Assembly (NCBI RefSeq): GCF_009727055.1
Contig: NC_052350.1
Span: forward strand, 23,437,233 to 23,501,232
DNA: 64,000 bases
From: Benincasa hispida
Lineage: Eukaryota > Streptophyta > Magnoliopsida > Cucurbitales > Cucurbitaceae
Direction: 5' to 3'
Below the pieces are notes generated by a model. That model ran no database searches, was not told the origin of the DNA, and saw only the letters and a list, made by a program, of their open reading frames with translations. Below, piece by piece: positions 1-11,900 of this stretch (within the stretch, counting starts at the first letter, position 1; each line of letters starts with the position of its first letter). A program made the position numbers and the translations under genes.

Positions 1-1244
1 CATTAGAGCAGGAGATTTAATAACCACCCATCATTGCAATCATTAGAGAGAAAAGCTTCTTCACCTTGAGCTTTATAAATATCGGAGGCCACCATTGTAA
101 AAGAGTCAACAAGCCATATCGCCATATATAGAATATAGATAGTCGTTAGTTTGTTCATTCTTATACTTAGAAGACGGAGACGAGTCAAGAGAAGAAGACG
201 CCGAGAGATCATTCTTGGACAGCTCGAAAGACAGCCGGGAAGCGCTACAAAAGGAGAGAGGGCCTGCACTTGCGAGAGTAAGGATATTCTTCTGGGCAGA
301 GTTGGAGTGAAAAGATAGTGTAAAAGACCACGGGAAGCAAGACATTGCTACCGGGCTTCTTATCTCTATATTCTATTGTTATTCTGTATTCTGCATTTAA
401 TCTATAGATAATGGAAATCTCATTTCAACTTATGTTCAATCTCTCCGTACTTCGCATGAGTAGCTAACTTTCCGAATGGGTTGAGAAGTACTTAGCTAGC
501 ATGACCTAAGATCTTCACTTTATGTGATCATCTTGTCTTATGTATGCGTCATTCACTCTTTAAAGATACTTGAGAGAGTAGTATAAAGAAAGAATCTAGA
601 CTTGAGAGAGTCAAATTAGAACCTAGGCTTGAGAGAGCCAGATTAGAACCGCATAAGCAAGAGATAGAATCTTAGACATAAGTTCTATTTGCTATTATGC
701 ATCGCATGCACCCTAGAGATAGGATATGATAGTATGCGATCATCTTGTGTATGTGTGCATCATTCATCATCGCATAGACTAGAATAGAGGCTTAGACATA
801 AGTCCTATCGACATTTTCGTATACATCGCATGCGTCCTAGAAATAGGAATTATGGCATTTGCATTGAGAGATGACATGCTGTTGTTTGTGTGTAACATGA
901 TCGCATAACTTGAACGCAACCTTAGGAAGTGTTAGCTAAATCCCTTCTCAACCTGTTCATTGCATACTCATTGTAATTCTCGATTTCATCAACTCTTTAT
1001 TCAGACTCTGTCGGATAGGAAATATACTTAGTCAAAACACCATCCAACTTATTTGTTTTCACCACCGCAAAGGAATCAAATTTACTGTCGCATATTAACT
1101 CAGTAGTCCCTGTATTCGACCCTAGACTTACCAGGAAACCTAGTGAGATTTATACTTGGGTCTTATTAGGAAAACTTGCATGTGCAACGCATAACAAATC
1201 ACCGCAAATATTCACCATAATTACATCACATTTACAACGCATCA
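1..1244 (+). mobile_element. 5' LTR (3' part) of an Athila-like Ty3/gypsy element
   Basis: This stretch is repeated, slightly diverged, from 5174 onward: base 11 here pairs with base 5184 and the similarity runs to about 770 here and 5948 there. The other copy starts with TGATAACGGG at 4739, so about 435 bp of this LTR lie left of the window and the full LTR would be about 1.68 kb. It ends in ACGCATCA at 1244, a few bases before the primer-binding site. TATA-like ATATATAG near 122-130 and many GCAT/CGCA words are visible. No gene is present; open frames here are by chance. Confidence 0.85.
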
Positions 1245-1250
1245 AGTTTT

Positions 1251-1268
1251 TGGCACCGTTGGCAGGGA
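1251..1268 (+). other. Primer-binding site (tRNA-Asp type) of the Athila-like element
   Basis: TGGCACCGTTGGCAGGGA matches the complement of the 3' end of plant tRNA-Asp at most positions. This is the primer site known for Athila and Tat elements. It lies six bases after the LTR end. Confidence 0.8.
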
Positions 1269-1304
1269 CTACGGCAGTACATATTGCGCTAACAGTAAAT
1301 TATT

Positions 1305-2640
1305 TTGATTTTCTTTGCAGCTTTGTGCATTGCTATTCCTTACAAGGGAAGAAGCAGGTGTTGCATGAGCGAAGGACACGTGCCTGAGCCCAACTACGAC
1401 CCAGAGATCGAAAGAACGTTCCGAAGAAGACAGAGAGACAACCACCGACAACAAGAGAGATATCCCAGAATGGCGAAACAACCGAAAGAAAGAGCCGTGA
1501 ACGCAAATAACATATTGGCAAACCCCATTCTTCTAGCGAACGACCGCAATAGACCCATCCGGGACTATGCGTCACCTAACCTCTATGATTTCTCCCTAGG
1601 AATCATGAGGCCAGCTTTGGACAGATCGAGCTTTGAGATGAAGTCGGTTATATTGCAGATGATTCAGAAAACTGGACAGTTTGGCAGAAGGTGTGGTGAG
1701 GACCCGCACGCCCATCTCTGGAGTTTCATTGAAATTTGTAACACTTTTATGTTCCCAAATATCTCAGCCAAAGAAGTTCGACTAATATTGTTCCCATTTT
1801 CGTTATGCGATCAAGCAAGGAAATGGGCCTATTCTCTCGAACTAGGGGAGATAACCTCGTGGGAACAAGTTGTAGAGAAGTTCATGAAGAAATACTTCTC
1901 TCCTACAGAGAATGCTAGAAGGAGGAAGTTGATTACAAATTTTTGACAGGAAGTTGACGAATCACTCAGTGATGCCCGGGCGAGGTTTAAGAGATTGGTA
2001 TGAGATTTCCGCACAATGGACTACCTGACTGTCTCCAGGTGGAGATATTTTATCACGGTTTGAACCCTGCATCGCAGACGGCTGCCAATGCAACAGCAAC
2101 TAGTGGTCTGCTTGATAAAACTTATGATGAGGCGAAGAGTATCCTTGATCGCATATTAAAGAATCACGAATATTGGCAAGAAAGCGATCAATGACTAAAA
2201 ATTTGAGAAGGTGATGCAAACAAAGGGGCCATCACATCTCTATAGACTCAAATGAATGCGATGATTAACCTGTTACAGGGCATCGCAATCAACAGCCCTG
2301 GAACGCAAAAAGGGCAGGTCAACGTAATCGAACAAACGAGCACGAGTTGTGCTACTTGTGGAGAACCTCACCCAATTGAAGAATGCCCAAGGAACCTGCA
2401 GTCAGTCTATTTTATAAAGGACAATCCTTTCTCTAATATATATAACCCCGGATGGAGAAATCACTCCAATTTCGCTTGGAAAAATCAACAATTATCAACC
2501 GATGGCGCAAAGAGAAGGACCGCTAGGGTTATTCCAGTGAACAAATGGTCAACCGTAACATCAAGCCAACAGCTCGCAAACACCGCTATCATCCTCTCTG
2601 GAGAACCTATTAAAGCAATACATTGAAAAGAACGAGATGG
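1305..2640 (+). pseudogene. Athila-like gag, broken by stops and frameshifts
   Basis: The capsid part (1305-1946) carries the Retrotrans_gag pattern of Athila elements: GEDPHAHL, the LFPFSLCDQARKWAYSL block and then TSWEQVVEKFMKKYF. A TGA at 1944-1946 interrupts the frame, which resumes as QEVDESLSDARARFKRL until another stop near 2001. The next piece (2000-2194) is in another frame and continues with FYHGLNP and LLDKTYDEA. At about 2345-2400 a zinc knuckle reads CATCGEPHPIEECP (C-X2-C-X4-H-X4-C), followed by the family's YNPGWRNHSNFAWK block. Gag would package element RNA into particles. With at least two stops and a frameshift it cannot make a full protein. Confidence 0.9.
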
Positions 2641-2721
2641 TCCTCTAGAGTCAGGCGACTTCCATCCGCAATCTCGAAATCCAATTAGAACAGATTGCGG
2701 GAGAGTTGAAAGCCCGAGACG

Positions 2722-3225
2722 ATGAAACCGGAAGTTGCGTCCACCTCCAAGCCTCTAGAACAAGAAACAGAAGAAGTACAGCGACCACCATTCCCGCCAA
2801 GATTGAAAAAGAAACAGAATGATGAAGGAAAGATCGCTATGGTGGCAGTAACGCAAAGATCAAACACTATAATCCCACCGAAGATGTGCGACTCAGGAAG
2901 CTTCATGATGCCCTGCTCAATTAAAGGGGTCTACATTGGTCAAGCACTATGCGATCTTGAGGCGAGTATAAATTTGATGCCACTTTTAATTTTCAAACAA
3001 TTGAATGTGGGAAAACTACGATGGAGACTCTCCAGCCTCCGGACAGGTCCTGAGTACATCCTACGGGAGAGTTGAAAGATGTCCTGATCTCAATTGATAA
3101 ATTCAGTCTATCGGCAAACTTCATCATTCTGGATCATGAAGCGGACGAAGATGCGCCCATCATATTGGGACGACCATTTCTATCGCCAGGTCGTACCCGA
3201 ATTGATATGCACTAGGGAGAAATCG
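2722..3225 (+). pseudogene. Athila-like aspartic protease remnant
   Basis: The frame from 2722 has the proline-rich lead PPFPPRLKKK, then IPPKMCDSGSFMMPCSIKG and ALCDLEASINLMPL, the usual opening of the Athila protease region. The active-site triad is normally D-L/S/T-G; here it reads D-L-E, so the catalytic glycine is lost. A stop and frame change follow near 3062-3076. A shifted frame gives DVLISIDKFSLSANF, IILGRPFLSPGRTRID and then a stop at about 3210. The long helical segment usually found between the PPRL lead and PPK is missing. Nothing like reverse transcriptase, RNase H or integrase follows. Confidence 0.8.
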
Positions 3226-4725
3226 TGATGAGCATTAATAGGAAGAAGCTACAGATTGAGGTGATCAAGATCCTAGAGGATCAAGAAAAGGAGAGGAACC
3301 CTCAGTGGACTTGAAAAATCCAGATTGAAGAAGAAATAAGCAGTCCCTATGTTGATATACGACACAAACTCATCAGGGATGCATTTTTTGGAGTATCCTT
3401 TTGATATCTTTATTTTTATGAACTATCCTTTTGATATCTTTACTTATATGAACTATATTTCGTGCATAATACTATTACCTTTTTTTATGAACTTTACAGT
3501 GCCCTTTTTGATATCTTTCTTTTTATGAACTATCCTTTTGATATCTTTCTTTTTATGAACTTACTTACTTTATCTTTTTTAACAAACACATTCTTTAATT
3601 TCCAACTCTGTCTTTCACAACTTTTTTTACCCTCTTAATATTTAGCAATGATCGTAGTAAACGATTGCGGTGGAGCTACGCGATAACATCAAGAATGCAA
3701 CCAGTTTGTTCAACCCATCGCAATCGAGAAGTCAACTCGCGGCAAAGAAGGATGCGATCATAGATGATGCGTGCAATGGAGCAAATTTGGGGGTTGTATC
3801 TTTCTTTGACTTTTTTTTCAAATTTTGCACTCTCGCATCTCATTTTAACATTGCTAATTTTATCATCGCATCCTCTTTAGTTTAGCGCAATCATTGAATG
3901 TTGATTACTTTATTTAGTCACCGCAATTTTTTCTCGTACTAATTATGATTTCAATGAAGAAACTCATGCCTTTATTTCTCATCGCATGTACTAGAATCAA
4001 CTTAATTTAAGGCCGGTCAATTCATGAAACATTTCTAGAAGTTAGTGGTTCACTAGCTTTCTTTTAAAATGATTTTTATGAAATTTTCTAAGAGTATCGC
4101 ATGAGTGATTTCAGTCTATCAGCAACGAGGACATTGCTGCGTATAAATTTGAGGGTGCCAGTATTTATTTTCAACCTTGCTACTTTTAGACTTTGAAAGA
4201 AAAAATCATAACGTTGCGATCGGATCCTACTCGTAGTTGGATGTCTGCATGACACCCATGGGGGCAAGCCAAAACGAAGGTGGGAATCGTAATCAAGTGA
4301 TTGCAACTCCACTACCAAGTAAAATGGGCATAAGTTTAGACTGAGAAAAAGCGCCTTGCTCGTAGTTGGATGCTCATATGACACCTGTTGGGGCAAGCCA
4401 AAACGAAGGCTAGGCACTTGGATCAGCGCAAGATCATAAAAAGAATATCTAAACCACGTAAGGATAAAAATCATTTGGAAACATTCCGATTGGAAAAAGT
4501 TTTGAAATAAATCATGTGATGTCCTGGAAACAAGTACAGTCTTTTTTAAGGTTAAACTTGCGGTCCCTAAGTATTAGAAATATTTTAGGAAAAGACCAGG
4601 ATAGAAATTAAGAAGATTTTGATTCATAAAATTTAAATAAGGCACCTCGAGAAATCTAGGTAGGGAAAAGGCGAATGACTCTCTAAAGAAATCTTTAGTT
4701 TATGCTTGAGGACAAGCATTGTTTT
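3226..4725 (+). repeat. Non-coding internal region of the Athila-like element, with short tandem repeats
   Basis: This region replaces the expected pol domains. It holds a 30-bp tandem unit containing CCTTTTGATATCTT and ending in TTATATG or TTTTATG, at 3391-3450 and again at 3501-3560. A second pair of related segments of about 60 bp lies at 4219-4279 and 4350-4410; both contain CTCGTAGTTGGATG and end in GGGGCAAGCCAAAACGAAGG. Open frames here (for example 4088-4474 on the minus strand) show no family motifs. Confidence 0.7.
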
Positions 4726-4738
4726 AAATTTGGGGGTA
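4726..4738 (+). other. Polypurine tract of the Athila-like element
   Basis: AAATTTGGGGGTA directly precedes the LTR start TGATAACGGG. This is the normal place for the plus-strand priming tract of an LTR retrotransposon. Confidence 0.75.
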
Positions 4739-5948
4739 TGATAACGGGTAGAAATACACGTTATTACAGTGTAAATAAGTAAAACAATGAGAGAATGCGA
4801 CGGTAAAAATATACAAAATCATGTCCAAAAACGCAAAATTAAGAAAATTGCGATCGCATGCGCCCATCGCATAAAAGTAGCTAATTTACTTATTTTATGC
4901 AAGAAAAATGTGTTGCCACAAAGGAAATTGTGATCCAAGGAATTAGGCATCCATGCGCATTGAAAGATTGCAATCGTAAAGTCATACTATCGTATGCAGT
5001 CGTGAGAAGTTGCTCAAGAAGGTGGCCGCATAAAGACGACGTATCAAGGTGAAAGCATAATAAATCGTGATGGGACGAAAAGCTGATGACAGTCGAATCT
5101 GAATTTAGTTGACAAGTTGTTAACGCCACACTAGAGCAAAGTACACTCAACTTTCGGTGACCATTATTCGGCGCCTCAGAGCAAGAGATTTAATAACCGC
5201 CCATCATTGTAATCATTAGAGAGAAAAGTTTCTTCACCTTGAGCTCTATAAACACCGGGGGCCACCATTGTAAAAGGGTCAACAAGCCATATCACCATAT
5301 ATAGAATATAGATAGCCGTTAGTTTGTTCATTCTTATACTTAGAAGACGGAGACGGACGAAGAGAAGAAGACGTCGAGAGATCATTCCTGGATAGCTCAA
5401 AAGACTGTCGGGAAGTGCTACAAAAGGAGAGAGGGCCAGCACTTGCAAGAGCAAGGATATTCTTCTAGGCAGAGTTGGAGTGAAAAGACAGTGTAAAAGG
5501 CCACGGGAAGCAAGACATAGCTACCAGGCTTCTTATCTCTACATTCTATTGTTATTTTGTATTCTGCATTTAATCTATAGACAATGAAAATCTCATTTCA
5601 ACTTATGTTCAATCTCTCCGTACTTCACATGAGTAGCTAACTTTCCAAATGGGTTGAGAAGTACTTAGCTAGCATGACCTAAGATCTTCCCTTTATGCGA
5701 TCATCTTGTCTTATGTATGCATCATTCACCTTTTAGAGATACTTGAGAGAGTAGTCTAAAGAAAGAATCTAGACTTGAGAGAGTAAGATTAGAACCTAGG
5801 CTTAAGAAAGCCAGATTAGAACCGCATAAGAAAGAGATAGAAATTTAGACATAAGTTCTATTTGCTATTACGCATCGCATGCACTCTAGAGATAGGATAT
5901 AATAGTATGCGGTCACCTTGTTTATGTGTGCATCATTCATCATCACAC
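4739..5948 (+). mobile_element. 3' LTR of the Athila-like element, truncated
   Basis: It begins TGATAACGGG and matches the 5' LTR from 5174 onward (TTTAATAACC, ACGGAGACG and so on). Similarity stops at about 5948, after GCATCATTCATCATC. The last roughly 470 bp of the LTR are missing, cut by the mosaic junction that follows. Many substitutions separate the two LTR copies, so the insertion is not recent. Confidence 0.85.
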
Positions 5949-6137
5949 AGAAAAGAACACTTCAATTTCACTCAATCTTCTAAACCAAGTCTCCAATACT
6001 TAAGCATTTTTCCTTCTTCATTTCCTTATTCTTTACCCATTTTTCTACAATTCCACATTAACTTAAATATTTAACCCCTCATTTTACTAATCTCATCAAT
6101 AAATATATTTAAGTAAGAAAAGTGGGGTTCGGGTTTC
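5949..6137. other. Short unassigned AT-rich segment
   Basis: This stretch lies between the truncated Athila-like LTR and a copia LTR fragment. It is pyrimidine-rich on the plus strand around 5960-6070 and matches no other part of the window that I can recognise. No gene is seen. Confidence 0.4.
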
Positions 6138-7076
6138 ACATGATCTGTAGGTCCATAAAGTTCATCTACTAGCTTGTAAAAGATTAAACCTTGGGTTAGA
6201 AGATTGAGTGAAATTGAAATGTTCAAATTTCAACTTAGGTTTGAATTTGAAATGTTCAATTTCAACTTAAGGTTTGGATATTTATATTTGATATAATTAA
6301 ATGCTTGTTTTTTCGTAATTAAATGTAATGGAGAGTTCAAAATATTTAAATATTGATTAAATGAACAGGATTCATGTTTGAATTAAGTGTTTTATTAATT
6401 ACTTAATATTAAATTATTAATTAATTAATTAATTATGTTTAATGAATTAATTATTTAAATAAAATATTTTTTAATTTATAAAATTCAATTTCATAATTGA
6501 ATTCTAGATTTTATCTAATTTAATTTTAAAGTAAAATTAATTAGATTGAAAATCAAATTAAAATTGTTTTTTAAAATGTGTAAGTGGATTTACCCCAAAT
6601 TCACTAAATATTAGTGGATTAATCCACATTTTAACACCTTGTCCATTATCTAAGTGTTGATTGAAGTGTAATTAGCTGAATTGGTAAGTGCTTGCATGAA
6701 TCAACTCATTAGATACTCCATTTTTAGAGTATTGAATGGCATGCAAGCTGAAATTTGTGATATTTTTGCAAAAAAACCATTTTTCTCTCTAGCTCCCTCA
6801 AAACCCATTTCAATCCCTTTCAATTCAGAGTTCCACCACTCAAATCCAAGGCTAAGAATAGTAGAGAAGATTCTCATGGTGGTCTACTGGAGATTTGAAG
6901 ATCTAATTCGTGGAGATAATAAAGGATTAAGAGGAAATCGTCAAAGGTATTCAAGTTGAAACCCTTTTTGTTAAAAATCTGTTTTTCAGCATGCTTTATA
7001 CTCAAATTAAATGTAATTAGAGTGCTTAATGATTCTATTAGATTCCGCATTATGCATATTTACTCCATCGGATTCC
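6138..7076 (+). mobile_element. 3' part of a copia-type LTR (family B)
   Basis: The words ATCTGTAGGTCCATAA, the ATTCATGTTT block, CCACCACTCAAAT and GAATAGTAGAGAAGATTCTC match, in reverse orientation, the solo LTR at 20404-24201. Similarity begins inside the LTR and runs close to that LTR's 3' end (TGCTTAATGATTCT near 7025). No partner LTR or coding part is attached, so this is an orphan fragment. Confidence 0.75.
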
Positions 7077-8502
7077 TAAGTGAGTTGTGAACTCCTACCT
7101 ATGAAGGCGGTCATTTGATTTTTATGGGTGAGCGTGGCTAGATCGCCGATTTAATATACCTACCATTTTGGGGATTCTTCTGATTGGGGAGCTGGGAATA
7201 CAGCTACACAAAAAGAAATTCACTCATTCCTTAATGTTGCCAAGGGTTGATTTCGGGGCTTGAACAATGTGGCCACACCCTCTCTTGACCCGAGAGGGAT
7301 TTGGTCATAGTTGGACTATGACTTATTGTTCATTAGAGGGATCAGTGATACTTAAGGAGTTAGATGTAATTATAGGGGAAAAACGATAATTTTGGCCCAA
7401 CTATACTTACGAGCAATTTGTGAAAAGTCATCGCACTGTGGACTGGTTATATCCAATAAACATAGAAATATATCTGTAGTGCGAAGAGTGTAGCTATCGG
7501 TCTATAGTGAAGTGATCGACAGTTAATGAATATTAGGTAATATAATTAAAAATTTTAATTATTTATTCAAGTGTCATTGGAGCTTCAATCTACAGGTTGT
7601 AGCTCAACAGAGATTATTGAGAATTAATTTTAGATTAATTTGAATTGTTCAAATTAATTGTTCAAATTAATTATATTATAATATAATTAATTAAAGTAAT
7701 TGTATGTGATACAAGTAATATAATGTATTCGATACTTTATAACATAAAGCTTATTTTAAGAGGAATTAAATATTTGAATATGATTCAAATATTAATTATA
7801 TGGATGAGATTCATAGAACAAAATTTAGTATAAATGTGATTTATACTAAATACCATATATTATTGAGAGTAATAAAACTATAGGTTATATTGTATTTGAT
7901 ACAATATAATGACTATAGGTTATGTGTTGTATTTGATATAATATATAGTTATATATATATATATATTTATTAAATTAAATTAATTTTAATTTATTAACAA
8001 TTAAAGGGAGGGAGTTAAAACTTCCTTCCCCTTAATTTACACTTAGAAAAGCGTGTGTGGTGGGAAGTTATGTGACATTCTCTTCTTCCATGAGTTTTGG
8101 AATAGATAAAATACTCTCTGTGTTTTTCTCAAAATAAACTCCCAGAACACAGAAAAATTAGGTTTTCTTCTCTCTCTCAAATTTCTTTCCCCTTTCCCAA
8201 AGATCTTAACAGAGTCCATACCTCATGCTAATTCTCAATCCCTAAGGAAAATATAGGAGGTTCAATTGCGGTGGTGGTCATTTGGGATTTCAATTTTGGA
8301 GGCCGACTTCCAAATAAAGAGTTTGTGACCAAAAAAGAATTATATGAAGACCTTTTGGCTTTAAGGGTAAGTTTTAGTTCTTCCCTCCTAATTCCTCCTC
8401 AATTAGCATGCTGTAATTTTCCTAATTAATGCATAAATGTTTTTCTTGTTTTGTAAATTTGTGATTTTGTGAAAATTGTAAAATTAGGACGATGCCCTTC
8501 TG
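7077..8502 (+). mobile_element. Copia LTR fragment (family A), lacking its 5' end
   Basis: It starts within the LTR at AGTGAGTTGTGAACTCCTA and carries the family-A landmarks: GGGGATTCTTCTGATTGG, TTGAACAATGTGG, CGAGCAATTTGTGAA, ATATATCTGTAGTGC and the late block ACTATAGGTTAT. The same landmarks occur, in the same order, in the complete solo LTR at 10369-12315 (minus strand) and in that at 18484-29818. The first roughly 500 bp of the LTR are missing. Confidence 0.8.
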
Positions 8503-8917
8503 CTGTGGATCTTTACCTATCCTTCACCTTTCTCTTAAGATTTCTCCCCTCTTCCCTTATCAAAATCATACGCAATCCCACACACTCCACCTTTGATTCT
8601 CTCCTTGAGGATAGCAAGGAAGACTTCTTGTGGTGGTGTTTAAGAATGATTGTGGCTGCATCCGTGCTTGAGGTGTTCGAACTGAGCAGAAGAGATTGTG
8701 ATCACTGAGGAGAAACTCATGAAGAAAAGTTCTTCAAGAGTATGTTCTCAATTTTCCTTTCTTCTCTGTATATAATTCGTAGAAAAGCATGCTTAGAAGT
8801 TTATGTTGTTTATCCTCTTAGTTCTCTATATTTCTCTATTTTTCATTAAGTTTACGAAACGAATTCTTAGACACAAGGTGATCGTTTGCTTCCAACGTGG
8901 GAATTCGATTCCTTTCA
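8503..8917 (+). mobile_element. Second copia LTR 3' end, joined to the previous fragment; 5' LTR end of element E
   Basis: From about 8503 the sequence (CTTAAGATTTCTCCCC, TCTCCTTGAGGATA, GTGGTGGTGT, GAATTCTTAGACACAAGG) is a variant of the family-A LTR end also seen at 41990-42404. It follows a different family-A end (7077-8502), so two LTR ends lie in tandem. It finishes in CCTTTCA at 8917, two bases before a tRNA-Met primer site, as a functional 5' LTR would. Confidence 0.7.
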
Positions 8918-8919
8918 AT

Positions 8920-8931
8920 TGGTTTCAGAGT
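8920..8931 (+). other. Primer-binding site (initiator tRNA-Met type) of copia element E
   Basis: TGGTTTCAGAGT differs at two of 12 positions from the plant copia consensus TGGTATCAGAGC. It lies two bases after the LTR end, the same spacing as in element F. Confidence 0.8.
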
Positions 8932-11900
8932 TAAACCATATCTCTGAATTACATTTTGTAACTTAAAATGCAAAGAAGTGGTGGTGTTCTTCACTGTATT
9001 GTGAATGGTTTGCATTTGGATGTTTCAAAAATTGGCATTAGCTTTACTGCTTTAAAGTGTTTAAAGTTGTAAATGCTCAGTGTCTTGGGCATTTAAATTA
9101 CTGCTATTCAATCTGTAAGTATGTATCGATCATGATACAAGAGTTGCTAAGGAGAACGGTGCAAATTGGAGCAATTTCAACCTTTGATCGAAGCAGAATT
9201 TTGCTTATGTATTAGAGCGTAACGGGCAGCGTAATCATGCTATCCTTTACACTATTACACAAAATGATCAGCGTTATTACTTTGTCTTAAGGGTAACATT
9301 ACGTTGTGGCAAGTTAGAGACCAACGTAACTACGCTACCGACGAGCGTCGTTACGCTCTGACAGTTCCTTGCATGTGTCCCAGGTAGTTGAAGGTCGTAG
9401 GGAGGCTAAAGCGATTTTTTTGTTTTATTTTACTTATATTGTAATTTAATTATTTTTAATTAATTAAATTAATATAAGAGTTATATTAATTTAATTAGTT
9501 GCATAAGAATGCCAATTTTTTGTCCACTGTTGTTGTTTATTAATTTATACACGTGATGTATGGTTTAATTTAATATATTACATATTGTATACCATAGAGC
9601 TTAAAATCTCACTATAGTATAAACATAATAACATGCATCATTTTTTTAATATAAGTGTTATATTATATAGTTGCATGATATATTAAGCATGCTCATGCAT
9701 TATATTAAATATAAATATTATATTATATGATTGCATGCATAGTAACATGTTCATGCATCATACTTTTATATAAACGTTATACTATATAGTTTGTAGTATA
9801 AGTGTTATATCATATGGTGGATGTGTTATTTGTTTTCATTAGTTTATAATATAAGTGTTATATTACACAATGAAAATGGAATTGCATGAAGCCTGACATT
9901 ACTTATAAATTGTAAATATTATATTTGTTTAATGTCATCTAGATGCGTGATTAGGTTTTAATTATTTTATTAATTTTATAAGTGTTATAAGTGTAATGAA
10001 TTAGACTTAAAATCTATAATCAAGAATTCCATGCGAACATATGTTGAAATTAATTTTAAATAGTTTAAAATTAATTTCACCTAGACCTATGTTAAAATAT
10101 TTCTAAAAATAAGTTAATTTTAATTTTTTTTCCTTTTTAATAGGATTAAATTGGATTAATAAAAAATTAAATTTATAAAATCATTGCCTACAAAGGATCT
10201 TTATCTAAGGAAGGTTCTATCTAAAGCTGAGGTATTCAAGCTGACAAAAACGGAACACCCCTACCTAGGAATCGACCTGGAAGGTGAATTAGACAAATAT
10301 TTTATAAGCATGCAATACATGATTAGGTTTATTAAAGTGTTTAATAAACGAAAATCATATATTGTTAATGAAGGAACGGTGAAGTTCAATTATAGAAACG
10401 AGGATCGTTCCCAATTTTAATTTTCACATAACAAATTTTACATAACGTAATTATGCAAATTAAGGAAATTTTACAATATGCTTGAGAGGGGAAAAAGAAA
10501 TTAGGGTTTCAAGAAAGACTTACCCTTGAAGAATTTACAAGCTTCACAAAATTTCTCTCCTCCTGAACAATCTCAAACCCTCAAACCAAGAACTGATTAA
10601 GAGAACACCACCACAATTGTTTCCTCTGTATTCTCCTTAGGGTAGGGTGAGAATATTAGGAGTGTGTGGGCTCTACAAATTTTAGGAAGAGGGATTGCAA
10701 TTTTAAGAGAGAATTTTCCTAGGGGAAAAGTAGATTCACCCACACCTATCTTCTCTGTGAAGAAGAAGACGATCAAAATAATTCTACCCTCAAACTATCC
10801 ACCAGCACGTCTGTCAAACGAGTGAAAAGAGGAGAGGGAGTTATAACTCCCCCAAAAATTAAATTCAAAATTTAATTTTAAACAAATATAATATATATTT
10901 ATATGATAACTAATTCATCATAATATATGTATATATATATATATTAAACCACATGTTATATCGTATATAACACATAACCTATAGTTTTTATATTATATCA
11001 AATATAATATAACCTACAGTTTTTATTTCTCTCATATGTGCATAGTATTTAATATTAAATTACATTTATACTAAATTTAATTATATGAATTTCATCCATA
11101 TAATTTTTTTATCATATTCAATTATGCATTTCTTCTCAAAATAAACTTTATATTATAATGTACCAAGTACATTATATTAATTATATCATATATAATTAAG
11201 TTAAATTAATTATATCACATACAATTAATTCCCTTAATTAATTTAAACAATTCAAATTAATCCAAAATTGATTCTCAATAATCCTTGTTGAGCTATGGAG
11301 GGGACCTTATGGACCGATAGATTGAAGCTCCAATGGTACTTGAATAATTAATTAAACTTCTTTAATTAAATTATTCAACATCCATTAACTGTCGACCACT
11401 TCACTAAAGACTGACAGCTGCACTCTTTGTACTACAGATATATTTCTATGTCCATGGGATATAACTAGTCAACAGTGTGATGACCCTTCACAAATTACTC
11501 ATAAGTACAGCTAGGCCAAAATTACTCTTTTGCCTCTTTAGTTACATCTAACTCCTTAAATACTACTAATCCCTCTAATAAATAATAAATCATAATCCAA
11601 CTATGACTAGGTCTCTCTCGGGCCAAGAAGAGGTGTGGTGACACATTGTTCGGGCCTTAACTTAGCCCTTAAGGGAGCAATTTATCTATTTACTTAAACG
11701 TTAGGATGAAGTGAATTCCGTCTTATGTAGTTGTGTTCCCAGCTCCCTAATCAGAAGAATCCCCAAAATGGTAGGCTTATTGAGTTGATAATCTGTCCAC
11801 TCTCACCCATTCAAATCAAATGATCGCCTTCACTGGCAAGAGTTCATAACTCACTCAAGATTCAGGTCATGTCACCTATGGTCATCCTTATGAAATGTAA

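Noticed and set aside
4088..4474. 128-codon minus-strand frame
   Set aside because: It is made by the paired 60-bp repeats (repeated FGLP..VS..HPTTS text) in the non-coding part of the Athila-like element.
10184..10420. 78-codon plus-strand frame
   Set aside because: Its end runs into the solo LTR at 10369 and it has no recognisable domain; it is leader sequence of a retroelement.
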